In this document: positions 18,969-27,194 of the stretch, in pieces | Layout: every line of letters begins with the position of its first letter | How positions within the stretch are numbered: position 1 is the first letter of the stretch | Source: Gammaproteobacteria bacterium | Lineage (GTDB): Bacteria > Pseudomonadota > Gammaproteobacteria > Pseudomonadales > Cellvibrionaceae | DNA: 64,000 nucleotides | Assembly (NCBI GenBank): GCA_021151625.1 | Contig: JAGKWY010000017.1 | Location: forward strand, 1-64,000 | Reading direction: 5' to 3' | Program-made: the position numbers and the translations under genes | Notes under the pieces: generated by a model | Database searches by the model: none | Told to the model about the DNA's origin: nothing | What the model saw: the letters and a program-made list of their open reading frames with translations, nothing else

Positions 18969-20003
18969 TCAGGACGACAGCAGATCCATGTTGCGCTTGT
19001 CGCTCATCTCCAGCGCCATACCGCCACCACGTGCCACGCAAGTGAGCGGGTCTTCAGCCACAATAAACGGCAGGCCAGTCTCATTGGATAAGAGACGGTC
19101 AATATCGCGTAACAAAGCACCACCACCGGTCAAGACCACACCACTTTCAGCGATGTCGGATGCCAGCTCCGGTGGCGATTGTTCCAGCGCACTTTTCACT
19201 GCCTGGACAATACCAGCGAGTGGATCTTGCAGCGCTTCCAATACTTCATCGCTGCTCAGAGTAAAGCTGCGCGGTACACCTTCGGCCAGGTTGCGGCCGC
19301 GCACATCAATTTCGCGAATCTCGCTACCGGCGAATGCACAGCCAATTTCCTGCTTGATACGCTCGGCGGTCGCATCGCCAATCACACTGCCGTAGTTGCG
19401 GCGCACATAGTTAACAATCGCTTCATCAAAACGGTCGCCACCGATACGCACCGAGTCGGAATAAACCACGCCGTTCAGGGAGATAACTGCAATCTCGGTG
19501 GTGCCACCACCAATATCCACCACCATGGAACCACTGGCTTCAGACACTTTCAGACCTGCGCCGATCGCTGCCGCCATAGGTTCTTCAATCAAACGTACTT
19601 CGCGCGCGCCAGCACCCAAAGCAGATTCACGAATAGCACGCTTTTCTACTTCAGTAGATAAACAGGGAACGCTAATCAAAACGCGGGGGGATGGGTTAAA
19701 CCAGGAGTTTTCATGCACTTTGCGGATAAAGTGTTGCAGCATTTTTTCGGTGACCTGGAAGTCAGCAATAACGCCGTCTTTCAGCGGGCGGATAGCGGTG
19801 ATGTTGCCCGGGGTACGCCCCAGCATACGCTTGGCCTCAACACCAACAGCTTCCACAATTTTGGTGCCATTGTGATGGCGAATCGCTACTACAGAAGGTT
19901 CATTTAATACGATACCGCGGCCACGTACGTAAATCAGGGTGTTAGCAGTGCCAAGGTCGATGGAAAGGTCGTTGGAGAAAGCTCCACGCAGAAGTTTCAT
20001 CAT
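18969..20003 (-). CDS. mreB: Rod shape-determining actin homologue MreB
   Basis: Actin-like filament protein directing side-wall synthesis (344 aa). Phosphate-binding and ATPase motifs are present: DLGTANTLIYVRG (N-terminus), VDIGGGTTEIAVISLNG near residue 165, and VVLTGGGALLRDID near residue 288. Length equals the E. coli protein. It heads the mreBCD-maf-rng-yhdP run and is divergent from gatC. Confidence 0.98.
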   Translation of the reverse strand: MMKLLRGAFSNDLSIDLGTANTLIYVRGRGIVLNEPSVVAIRHHNGTKIVEAVGVEAKRMLGRTPGNITAIRPLKDGVIADFQVTEKMLQHFIRKVHENSWFNPSPRVLISVPCLSTEVEKRAIRESALGAGAREVRLIEEPMAAAIGAGLKVSEASGSMVVDIGGGTTEIAVISLNGVVYSDSVRIGGDRFDEAIVNYVRRNYGSVIGDATAERIKQEIGCAFAGSEIREIDVRGRNLAEGVPRSFTLSSDEVLEALQDPLAGIVQAVKSALEQSPPELASDIAESGVVLTGGGALLRDIDRLLSNETGLPFIVAEDPLTCVARGGGMALEMSDKRNMDLLSS

Positions 20004-20444
20004 AATGTGATGGGGCCTTAAAAATAGGTTAAAAAATAAAATTCTGTTCCAGCCTGGACTCGGGGCACACTGGTTGGACCCACACTCCCTGAGTTAAGGA
20101 CCTCATAATCCGGATCTGTTATAGCTGATCCGCTACCAGAGGACTCTCCCTGCACTTTTTCGCAAGCGCGCAGTATAAGTGAATTTGTTTTTTTATCCGA
20201 CCCACTTTGTAGGTAAAGTTCACCGGATGTCGGATAATTTGCGCGAATTGCGTATAAATTTTGTGCAATTCCATCAAAATCAAAAGTGACTGCCCACCGC
20301 GTTAAAAACTGGCTGCACTCTATCAACCACAGGGTTTCTGGGCAAGGCGCAAATGTGATACCTTTGGCGCCCGTTTTTAGCGGTATATCGCGGGTTGGCC
20401 GCATGTTCACCGCATGTTTCGATTTTATCTGCTGGAGCTTCCCC
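20004..20444. promoter_or_regulatory. Divergent control region between mreB and gatC
   Basis: About 440 bp without a convincing gene separates mreB (leftward) from gatC (rightward). Long open frames crossing it have no ribosome site or family resemblance. It must hold the promoters of both operons; I cannot mark individual -35/-10 boxes confidently. Confidence 0.5.
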
Positions 20445-20732
20445 ATGGCTGTTGACCGTTCCGATATCGCCAAGCTGTCCAAGCTGGCGCGTATCCAGAT
20501 TTCCGATGAGGCTGCTGATGAGGCGGCAAAAAGTATTTCCGATGTGCTGGCGCTGGTTGACCAACTGCAGGCCGTGAATACCGATGGCGTACTGCCCATG
20601 GCGCACCCATTGGATGCTGTGCAGCGTTTGCGCGCGGATGTAGTAACCGAACCGAACCAACGCGAAGCTTTTCAGGCAATTGCACCTGCAACCCAGGATG
20701 GTTTGTATTTGGTTCCGCAGGTTATTGAGTAA
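20445..20732 (+). CDS. gatC: Asp/Glu-tRNA amidotransferase subunit C
   Basis: Small GatC subunit (95 aa) that stabilises GatA-GatB in tRNA-dependent amidation of Asp-tRNA(Asn) and Glu-tRNA(Gln). It has the family pattern (AKLSKLARIQIS at the start, LPMAHPLDAVQRLRADVV in the middle, QDGLYLVPQVIE at the end). The ATG at 20445 follows a TGGAG element; a longer in-frame extension to 20286 has no support. A 106-bp repeat element separates it from gatA. Confidence 0.94.
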   Translation: MAVDRSDIAKLSKLARIQISDEAADEAAKSISDVLALVDQLQAVNTDGVLPMAHPLDAVQRLRADVVTEPNQREAFQAIAPATQDGLYLVPQVIE

Positions 20733-20745
20733 CAAATCTAGTGCC

Positions 20746-20851
20746 AGAAAAAGAAGTAATAGTTTCCAAGACACGCCGTAAATACATCCCTGTAGGCTCA
20801 TCGTCGACATCCATGTCTCCGATGGTCTTGAAAACTATCACTTCTTTTTCT
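20746..20851. repeat. 106-bp inverted-repeat (MITE-like) element between gatC and gatA
   Basis: Arms of about 27 bp (20746-20772 and 20825-20851), beginning AGAAAAAGAAGT on the left, match as inverted repeats with about two mismatches. The centre contains CGCCGTAAATACATCC and the small palindrome TACATCCCTGTA. From memory, similar TACATCCCTGTAGGC sequences are dispersed in several marine and cellulolytic gammaproteobacteria, but this was not checked. It could fold into a long hairpin in the gat mRNA. Confidence 0.7.
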
Positions 20852-20918
20852 CCAGAGATCTCAGCCATTTCAAATTAAAAACGGCGAACACTCGCCGACA
20901 AAAATCAGGATATTCGCA

Positions 20919-22184
20919 ATGCATCAATTCACCATTGCCGAGCTGGTAAAAGGTCTGCGCAACAAAGACTTTTCCAGTACCGAAGTGACCCAACATTATC
21001 TGGATCGCATCGCGTTTATCGCGCCTTACAACGCCACCATCGTGGAAAATTATTTAAATTCCGGTGTGGTGATGTTGGGTAAAACCAATATGGATGAATT
21101 CGCCATGGGTTCATCCAACGAAACCAGCTGGTACGGCCCGGTAAAAAATCCCTGGGCGATCGATTGTGTGCCCGGCGGCTCGTCCGGTGGCTCTGCTGCT
21201 GCAGTCGCTGCACATTTAGCGCCGGCAGCAACCGCATCAGATACGGGTGGTTCTATTCGTCAACCGGCAGCATTGTGTGGATTAACTGGTATCAAACCAA
21301 CTTACGGCCGCGTATCGCGCTGGGGCATGATTGCGTTTGCTTCAAGTCTGGATCAAGCAGGAATTCTATCGCGCACCGCTGAAGACGCCGCGATTTTGTT
21401 AAATGATATGGCGAGCTACGACGCAAAAGATTCAACCTGCGTTGAACGCGACGTACCGGATTACACCGCTGATTTGAATAAACCATTAACTGGTTTACGT
21501 ATCGGTGTACCGAAAGAATATTTCGGTGAAGGTTTAAATTCGCAAACTGCGGCGCATGTTGAATCTGCGATTAAAGTATACGAAAGCCTCGGCGCAACTA
21601 TTCACAGCGTCAGCTTGCCGCACACGCACCTTGCCGTGCCGGCTTATTATGTAATTGCACCGGCGGAGTGTTCTGCAAACCTGTCGCGCTTTGACGGTGT
21701 GCGTTACGGTCATCGCTGCGAAAACCCAAAAGATTTAAATGATCTTTATATGCGCTCGCGCAGTGAAGGTTTTGGTGCAGAAGTGAAGCGCCGTATTTTG
21801 GTTGGTACTTACGCATTGTCTGCCGGTTATTACGATGCCTACTACAGCAAGGCTCAAAAAATTCGCCGCTTGATCAAACAGGATTTCGTTGATGCATTCC
21901 AGAGTGTGGATGTAATCCTCGGGCCGACATCGCCATCACCGGCATTCCAGTTTGGTTCAAAAACCAAAGACCCGGTGGCCATGTATTTGGAAGACATTTA
22001 CACCATCGCCACTAACCTGGCGGGCCTGCCCGGCTTATCTATCCCCTGCGGATTGGTGGATAACAAACCGGTTGGCTTGCAATTGATTGGCAACTTCTTC
22101 GCTGAAGGGCAATTGCTCAATGCAGCACATATGTTCCAGCAAGTTACCAACTTCCACCAACAAACTGCCCCTGGCATTGAATAG
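20919..22184 (+). CDS. gatA: Asp/Glu-tRNA amidotransferase subunit A, lacking the catalytic-Lys segment
   Basis: Amidase subunit that frees ammonia from glutamine for GatB. The N-terminus (MHQFTIAELVKGL to HYLDRIA) and everything from APYNATIVENYL onward are normal, including GGSSGGSAAA and the nucleophile-serine motif DTGGSIRQPAA. The frame is 421 aa against a usual 483-485. About 63 residues between DRIA and the APYNATIVE segment are gone, in frame; that block normally holds the GxPxAHKD motif with the lysine of the Ser-cisSer-Lys triad. As written the enzyme should be inactive, although GatB and GatC look intact. A true defect would be surprising unless the cell has another route; an assembly error is quite possible. 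Confidence 0.88.
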   Translation: MHQFTIAELVKGLRNKDFSSTEVTQHYLDRIAFIAPYNATIVENYLNSGVVMLGKTNMDEFAMGSSNETSWYGPVKNPWAIDCVPGGSSGGSAAAVAAHLAPAATASDTGGSIRQPAALCGLTGIKPTYGRVSRWGMIAFASSLDQAGILSRTAEDAAILLNDMASYDAKDSTCVERDVPDYTADLNKPLTGLRIGVPKEYFGEGLNSQTAAHVESAIKVYESLGATIHSVSLPHTHLAVPAYYVIAPAECSANLSRFDGVRYGHRCENPKDLNDLYMRSRSEGFGAEVKRRILVGTYALSAGYYDAYYSKAQKIRRLIKQDFVDAFQSVDVILGPTSPSPAFQFGSKTKDPVAMYLEDIYTIATNLAGLPGLSIPCGLVDNKPVGLQLIGNFFAEGQLLNAAHMFQQVTNFHQQTAPGIE

Positions 22185-22195
22185 GAGCAACGACC

Positions 22196-23641
22196 ATGCA
22201 ATGGGAAACTGTAATCGGGTTGGAAGTTCACGTACAACTTGCCACCAAAACCAAAATTTTCTCCGGCGCCAGCACTGCTTTTGGTGCTGAACCAAACACC
22301 CAGGCTTGTGCCGTTGATTTAGCATTACCGGGAACACTGCCAGTTGCTAACGAAGAAGCCTTTCGCTTTGCCACTATGTTTGGCCTGGCAGTAAATGCTG
22401 AAATCGGCAAACGTTCAGTGTTTGAGCGTAAAAACTATTTTTATCCGGACCTGCCTAAAGGCTATCAAACAACGCAACTCGCTGAACCAATTGTCGGTGC
22501 AGGCTTTGTTGATTTGGAATTGGAAGGCGGCCGCACCAAACGCGTTCGCATTCACCACGCGCACCTGGAAGAAGATGCAGGAAAATCCTTGCACGAAGAT
22601 TTTGCGGGCATGAGCGGAATCGATTTAAACCGTGCCGGCACACCTCTGATTGAAGTGGTAACCGAACCGGATATGCGCAGCGCCGAAGAAGCGGTTGCCT
22701 TCGCCAAGAAATTGCACTCAATCGTAACTTCATTAGAAATTTGCGATGGTGAAATGTCACAAGGCTCAATGCGTTTTGACGTAAACATTTCCATTCGCCC
22801 GAAAGGTTCTGAAAAACTCGGCACCCGCACCGAAACCAAAAACCTCAACTCCTTTAAATTTATGGAAGAGGCGATTGAGTTAGAAGTTGAACGTCAAATC
22901 GACGTATTGGAAGACGGCGGAAAAATTACCCAGGAAACTCGTCTGTACAACGGTGACACCAAAAAAGCGCGCAGCATGCGCAGCAAAGAAGATAGCAACG
23001 ATTACCGCTACTTCCCCTGCCCTGATCTGCTGCCAGTCATTCTGGATGATGACTACATCGAAACTGTACGCCAACAAATGCCGGAATTACCCGAAGCCAA
23101 ACGCGCACGCTTTGTCGAGCAATATGGTTTGAGCAGCTACGACGCCGGCCAAATCACCATGGATAAATTCAGCGCTGTATTTTTTGAAGCCTCCACCAAA
23201 ATTTCCGGCGAGCCAAAACTTACCGCTAACTGGATTATGGCTGATCTGGGCGCCTATCTGAATCGCACCGAGCAACGCATTGATCACTCACCAGTAACCC
23301 CGGAATTACTTGCTGGTTTGGTAGTGCGCATTAAAGATGGCACCCTCTCCAGCAAAATCGCCAAGCAAGTATTTGAAGCCATCGCTAACGGCGAAGGCGA
23401 TGCCGACACCATTATCGAAACCAAAGGCTTGAAACAAGTTTCCGATACTGGCGCGCTGGAAAAAATTATCGATGACATAATTGCTGCAAACGCAACGCAA
23501 GTAGAAGGCTATCGCGCCGCACCGGAAGACAAGCGCGCAAAAATGCTTGGCTTCTTTGTCGGTCAGGCAATGAAAGCCTCAAAAGGCCAGGCGAATCCGC
23601 AAGCGCTGAATGAATTGTTGATTAAGAAATTGAACGGTTAA
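22196..23641 (+). CDS. gatB: Asp/Glu-tRNA amidotransferase subunit B
   Basis: Kinase/amidotransferase subunit that activates the tRNA-bound carboxylate (481 aa, normal length). The family motifs WETVIGLEVHVQLATKTKIF (N-terminus), KNYFYPDLPKGYQ, LEEDAGKSLH and NRAGTPLIEVVTEPD are all present, and the C-terminal YqeY-like tail runs to the end. It lies 11 bp after gatA with ribosome site AGGAG. Confidence 0.97.
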   Translation: MQWETVIGLEVHVQLATKTKIFSGASTAFGAEPNTQACAVDLALPGTLPVANEEAFRFATMFGLAVNAEIGKRSVFERKNYFYPDLPKGYQTTQLAEPIVGAGFVDLELEGGRTKRVRIHHAHLEEDAGKSLHEDFAGMSGIDLNRAGTPLIEVVTEPDMRSAEEAVAFAKKLHSIVTSLEICDGEMSQGSMRFDVNISIRPKGSEKLGTRTETKNLNSFKFMEEAIELEVERQIDVLEDGGKITQETRLYNGDTKKARSMRSKEDSNDYRYFPCPDLLPVILDDDYIETVRQQMPELPEAKRARFVEQYGLSSYDAGQITMDKFSAVFFEASTKISGEPKLTANWIMADLGAYLNRTEQRIDHSPVTPELLAGLVVRIKDGTLSSKIAKQVFEAIANGEGDADTIIETKGLKQVSDTGALEKIIDDIIAANATQVEGYRAAPEDKRAKMLGFFVGQAMKASKGQANPQALNELLIKKLNG

Positions 23642-23653
23642 GAGATTTGAAAA

Positions 23654-23950
23654 ATGAGCTTACGTAAAGACAAAGAAAAAGTCCTCGGCGAAACTTTCGA
23701 TGACGCCCGCATTGCCACATTTTTAGATTACCCTGCCCCTGCAGGCGTGAACGCCGATTACCATCTGCTCGAAAAGGCCTATCGCGGCATGCTCGGCGGA
23801 AACTTTGCCACCTTCGTGAAATTTTTCGTCGAAGCCGGCAAAGACATCAACGCCGTTGGCCCGGAAGGAAAAACCTTCTTGCAAGTAGTCAAGGCGCACC
23901 GCAACGGCGAAGAATATGTGATTGCACTAGAAGCAGCAGGCGCAAAATAA
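23654..23950 (+). CDS. PA4642-like small conserved protein
   Basis: A 98-aa soluble protein starting MSLRKDKEKVLGETFDD, with KAYRGMLGGNFATFVKFF and an ankyrin-like end (DINAVGPEGKTFLQVVKAH). It resembles the uncharacterised PA4642 family of Pseudomonas and relatives. It follows gatB by 12 bp and is followed by a terminator, so it is probably part of the gat operon. Function is unknown. Confidence 0.8.
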   Translation: MSLRKDKEKVLGETFDDARIATFLDYPAPAGVNADYHLLEKAYRGMLGGNFATFVKFFVEAGKDINAVGPEGKTFLQVVKAHRNGEEYVIALEAAGAK

Positions 23951-23973
23951 TTTTTCGTAGTCCGCTAAAAACA

Positions 23974-24003
23974 AAAAAGGCAACTCTCATCAGCTGCCTT
24001 TTT
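23974..24003 (+). terminator. Rho-independent terminator of the gat operon
   Basis: AAAAAGGCA and TGCCTTTTT form a stem around a 12-base loop and end in a T-run, 24 bp after the stop of the PA4642-like gene. Confidence 0.85.
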
Positions 24004-24021
24004 GTTTGTGACCAATCTGTA

Positions 24022-24046
24022 GGGCGGCTTCGCGAAGCAAGCCGCC
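24022..24046. repeat. REP palindrome copy 1
   Basis: GGCGGCTT-CGCGAAGC-AAGCCGCC is an imperfect palindrome of REP type. The same sequence occurs inverted at 24981 and 25358, around a REP-associated transposase gene. Confidence 0.85.
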
Positions 24047-24047
24047 A

Positions 24048-24970
24048 TTACAATCTACAAATGTTAATTTTTGCCTTACGCTTTTTGTTGTAAATGGATG
24101 GTTCCATGTTTTCGTCAAACAGAAGATTAAGTTTTAAATCATCCGAATCCAACAAATTCAACTGCTTCCTAATCGATACATATCCAGCTTTAACATCAAG
24201 CTCAGCCTCTTCTATTTTGCTAAGCATCTGATCAACATAACGCATGATATGAAAGTTCGAACCATCTGCAGCAAAACCACCACCTAATGGCATATATACT
24301 GTCCCGTCAGATACACGCACCCAAAGATCTGAATTCTTATCTCTGGCATTTTTACGAGCGCCAGGGCTTTCGTAAGCCAAGTTATCACCAATTAAACCTG
24401 ATAAACAAACTGTTTAATGATTTCAGGCCAATTTGAGTGGATAACTTCCACCAGATGTTTATTGCACCATAAATCAATTTCATCGGCATCTTGCCCATGG
24501 GGCAAAATATCCAAGAAATAAGCATTATCCCCACATATATAAACAAACAGCAAATCCGCCGTTCGTTCCGCAGCAAAATGAAGATGATAAATGCCCCACT
24601 CGCTCCGCATAAGATCCAAATTCTCTTTTTTAAACTGCTTCACACTTTTAGCTTTATTGCTAATTAGATGATTTACATCCATTCCATTTATAAATGCATT
24701 TTTGAAAGCCTCACACCGGCTCAGTTTCTCCCTTTCAGACTCAACTAAACCTGAAAAATGCACCTCGTAATTTATAGCTGGAATACGCCTTAATGTGATT
24801 GAGCAAAAATGTTTAAGCAGTTTCTCTGCACGCACTCTATCGGAGAAATTCTGGGTGGCTCCACTGCTCAAATCCAAATCACTTGGAATTGTGTATTCCA
24901 ACCCTTTCAACCGATTTTTAACCTCATTAGACAGATCACGCCAAAAATTAAACTTTAGCTTTTCGTTCAC
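24048..24970 (-). pseudogene. Unrecognised gene split by a one-base frameshift
   Basis: Reading leftward, a 192-codon frame starts at 24970 (MNEKLKFNFWRDLSNEV) and stops at TAA after FVYQV. The next frame continues at once with LIGDNLAYESPG and runs 110 more codons to 24048. Adding one T to the GTTTAA at the junction joins them as FVYQVLIGDNLAYE, giving about 307 aa. The product looks soluble with no family I recognise. AT-rich codons and flanking REP elements suggest acquired DNA. A homopolymer sequencing error is an equally good explanation; two overlapping genes are possible but the second lacks an ATG (only TTG). Confidence 0.6.
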
Positions 24971-24980
24971 GGCATGCCCC

Positions 24981-25008
24981 CGCGGCTTGCTTCGCGAAGC
25001 CGCCCTAC
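24981..25008. repeat. REP palindrome copy 2
   Basis: CGGCTTGCTTCGCGAAGCCG plus CCCTACG, inverted relative to copy 1. It lies just past the 3' end of the REP transposase gene (25021). Confidence 0.85.
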
Positions 25009-25020
25009 GTTAAAGCCAAT

Positions 25021-25329
25021 TTAATCATCATACTTCAGTGAATCTTGTATTCCACCAGCCCAATTAGCGGGATATATGCCTTGTGCGACATATTTGTGAA
25101 ACGTTGAGTAAGGCCAGTCAATAACTCTTTCGACCAAGCCGTGCTTAAATGGATTGATATGAATGTAATCCATGTGTGCATTAAAGTCTTGCTGGTCACG
25201 AATTAAATTAGCTACAGAATTGCGCAGCAAATCAATATGCCGAATTAATAGATCGTTATTCTTCCGTTGCTGCAGATTGATTGTGAAAAAGTAGGTTCCG
25301 CCTGGGTGCCATAACCTTCGATAGTCCAT
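25021..25329 (-). pseudogene. REP-associated tyrosine transposase (RAYT) with in-frame internal deletion
   Basis: RAYT/TnpA-REP enzymes are single-copy HUH nucleases (about 150-180 aa) thought to mobilise REP palindromes. This frame has the characteristic start (DYRRLWHPGGTYFFTINL) and end (MDYIHINPFKHGLVERVIDW, STFHKYVAQGIYPANWAG), but runs straight from HIDLLRNSVA to NLIRDQQDF. About 60-65 residues are missing, including the metal-binding HLH (HUH) motif. It should be inactive. REP copies lie on both sides. Confidence 0.82.
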
Positions 25330-25357
25330 TTTTTGATAGCTCCTTTTGATTACCTGT

Positions 25358-25385
25358 GGCGGCTTGCTGCGCGAAGCCGCCCTAC
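25358..25385. repeat. REP palindrome copy 3
   Basis: GGCGGCTTGCTGCGCGAAGC followed by CGCCCTAC, same orientation as copy 2, one base different in the loop. It lies upstream of the transposase start, so copies 2 and 3 bracket that gene. Confidence 0.85.
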
Positions 25386-25399
25386 AATCATTACGTCAC

Positions 25400-25726
25400 C
25401 TACGCACCCAACAACCGTCTCTCCAGCAACGATTGCATATCCCTGCGGCCATCAATAATTAAATAAATTAGTATTTGCGATTGCAGCGCGCGATAAATTA
25501 CGCGATAGGGTTTGAAATAAACTTGGCGATATTCGCGAATGCCAAGCTGCACCAATTCTTTAGGAAAGGTGCCGCGCTCCGGGTTTTCGCTCAGGTTAGT
25601 GATGATTTTTTGCAGATGATCTAATAATTGATCGGCTTTTTGCGGGGAATCATGTTCGGCGACGTAATCATAAATACCGAATAAATCACGTTCGGCACCC
25701 AAAGTAAACTTGACAGGAAGTGACAT
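25400..25726 (-). CDS. RelE/ParE superfamily toxin
   Basis: A 108-aa toxin-like protein with the ParE/RelE fold pattern: FTLGAERDLFGIYDYVAEHD at the N-terminus, LSENPERGTFPKEL, and the basic strand pair YRQVYFKPYRVIYRAL. The preceding antitoxin gene shares one base with it (stop/start at 25726), the normal antitoxin-toxin order. Whether it acts on gyrase (ParE) or mRNA (RelE) cannot be told from sequence alone. Confidence 0.85.
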   Translation of the reverse strand: MSLPVKFTLGAERDLFGIYDYVAEHDSPQKADQLLDHLQKIITNLSENPERGTFPKELVQLGIREYRQVYFKPYRVIYRALQSQILIYLIIDGRRDMQSLLERRLLGA

Positions 25727-26007
25727 TATTCCTTGAGATCCCGGCCACGTTTGCGCGCACGGGTAAATACATCATCGGCAGTAGCGACTTTGCCCTCGTC
25801 TATTTCGCGGTTGCCCAGAGCGAGAACTTTCAGCAGCGCCATTGTTTCCTGTGTCTCGTTATAACTAGCCACATCTTGCAACACCGCCTTGGCCTCACCG
25901 TTTTGCGTGATCACCAACGGCTCACGGCTGTGGGCAAGGGTTTCCAGAACCTCAGCGGCATTGGCCTTGAGGTAGCTGATTGGCTTTATTTGACTGGTGA
26001 AATTCAT
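25726..26007 (-). CDS. Phd/YefM family antitoxin
   Basis: DNA-binding antitoxin (93 aa from the ATG at 26007, MNFTSQIKPISYLKANA). It has the YefM/Phd N-terminal pattern of sheet and helix (AEVLETLAHSREPLVITQNG, KAVLQDVASYNE). A TTG three codons upstream is a less likely start; AAAGG lies about 12 bases before the ATG. It is paired with the toxin gene downstream and probably represses the shared promoter. Confidence 0.87.
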   Translation of the reverse strand: MNFTSQIKPISYLKANAAEVLETLAHSREPLVITQNGEAKAVLQDVASYNETQETMALLKVLALGNREIDEGKVATADDVFTRARKRGRDLKE

Positions 26008-26113
26008 AATCGCCAAAAGACCTTTTAAAGACTAAATTTAGACTCATAAGATTAAGACGATTAATCACCCTTGGCAACTATTAAATTGGGCAAATTTAAG
26101 GCTATTAAACAAT

Positions 26114-26500
26114 TCAATAATCCGGCGGAGTCTCTTGCGTTTTCACACCTACTTTCTTTGCAATATCCGTCAAAATATCTTCTTGCCACTCCTGTTCTTC
26201 GTGCGTAAAGGCGTTTTTGTCTTCCAGTAATTTAACGATGATATTGGCTACAATCATGGGGATGATACCGAATATCCAGAAGTGCCCGAAAAACACACCG
26301 GTAATACGCCCTGGAACAGTTGCCGGACTAAGATCGCCATAGCCAATAGTTAGCGCCGTCACTACCGCCCACCATAAGCCATCAGCAAAAGATTTTGCCT
26401 CAAATACCGAAAACATTTCTGCGGCTATAACAATACTGGTCAGATAAATTGCAATGATTACCCAAAGACGATTAGCCACATATACCGCTGCTTTTTTCAT
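26114..26500 (-). CDS. Two-helix potassium channel protein
   Basis: A 128-aa ion-channel subunit with two membrane segments (about residues 12-30 and 66-88) and the K+ selectivity filter TIGYGD between them (VVTALTIGYGDLSPATVPGR). A short cytoplasmic tail has no RCK domain. It would assemble as a tetramer like KcsA-type minimal channels. It is divergent from the rhombosortase gene, with about 100 bp between them. Confidence 0.88.
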   Translation of the reverse strand: MKKAAVYVANRLWVIIAIYLTSIVIAAEMFSVFEAKSFADGLWWAVVTALTIGYGDLSPATVPGRITGVFFGHFWIFGIIPMIVANIIVKLLEDKNAFTHEEQEWQEDILTDIAKKVGVKTQETPPDY

Positions 26501-26600
26501 TTACTGCTCCTTTTTGTGTTTATTTTTCGGCAGTTTATGCGAGTATATCTGCGAGCGCAAACCATCATCACTAACCATCACGAGCGCCATTTCAACCTTG

Positions 26601-27194
26601 ATGAAACCAATTACCGCTACACCCACTGTTTGTGTCAGCATCGCCCTCAGCGCAGTCATGCTGATATTCACAACAGCAAACGCAAGCCTTTTTAACTGGC
26701 TAAGCCTGGAACCATTGCAAGTAAGTGCAGGCGAATACTGGCGCTTACTCACCGCTAATTTTGTCCATTTCGGTTGGGCGCACACTTTGATGAATGTGGC
26801 CGCCCTACTGCTCTGTACACTGGCATTACTGAGTGAAACATCCTTAACAAAATACCTGGGCTTATTATTGCTCTGCTGCATGACTGTCGGCATTGGAATT
26901 TATTGGTTTAATCCGGAATACCAACCCTATGCGGGCTTATCGGGTGCCATTCACGGTTTGGTTATTGCCGGATTAATACAAACACGTATTTATCCCCAGT
27001 GGATAAAAATTGGTGGATTGTTATTGGTCATGGGCAAGCTGGTGCAAGAGAATCAGCCAGGTTATGAAGCTACCGGTTTGCAACAATTAATTCCTGCTGC
27101 TGTCGCAGTAGAATCGCATGTATACGGCGCTATTGCCGGTGCCGCGTTTGCACTGGGCGATGAACTTATCCAATTCATAAAAAGGAAACTCTAA
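26601..27194 (+). CDS. rrtA: Rhombosortase (rhomboid-family GlyGly-CTERM protease)
   Basis: Small intramembrane serine protease (197 aa, about six helices) of the rhombosortase type, which processes GlyGly-CTERM surface proteins exported by type II secretion. Motifs: NFVHFGWAHTLMN in the L1/H2 region, the nucleophile serine in GLSGAIHG, and the catalytic histidine in ESHVYGAIAG. I start at ATG 26601; the upstream in-frame extension covers the divergent control region. No GlyGly-CTERM substrate is seen in this window. Confidence 0.85.
   Translation: MKPITATPTVCVSIALSAVMLIFTTANASLFNWLSLEPLQVSAGEYWRLLTANFVHFGWAHTLMNVAALLLCTLALLSETSLTKYLGLLLLCCMTVGIGIYWFNPEYQPYAGLSGAIHGLVIAGLIQTRIYPQWIKIGGLLLVMGKLVQENQPGYEATGLQQLIPAAVAVESHVYGAIAGAAFALGDELIQFIKRKL

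Noticed and set aside
20018..20599. Long minus-strand frame across the mreB-gatC gap
   Set aside because: It overlaps gatC on the opposite strand, has low-complexity composition and no ribosome site; it looks like a chance frame.
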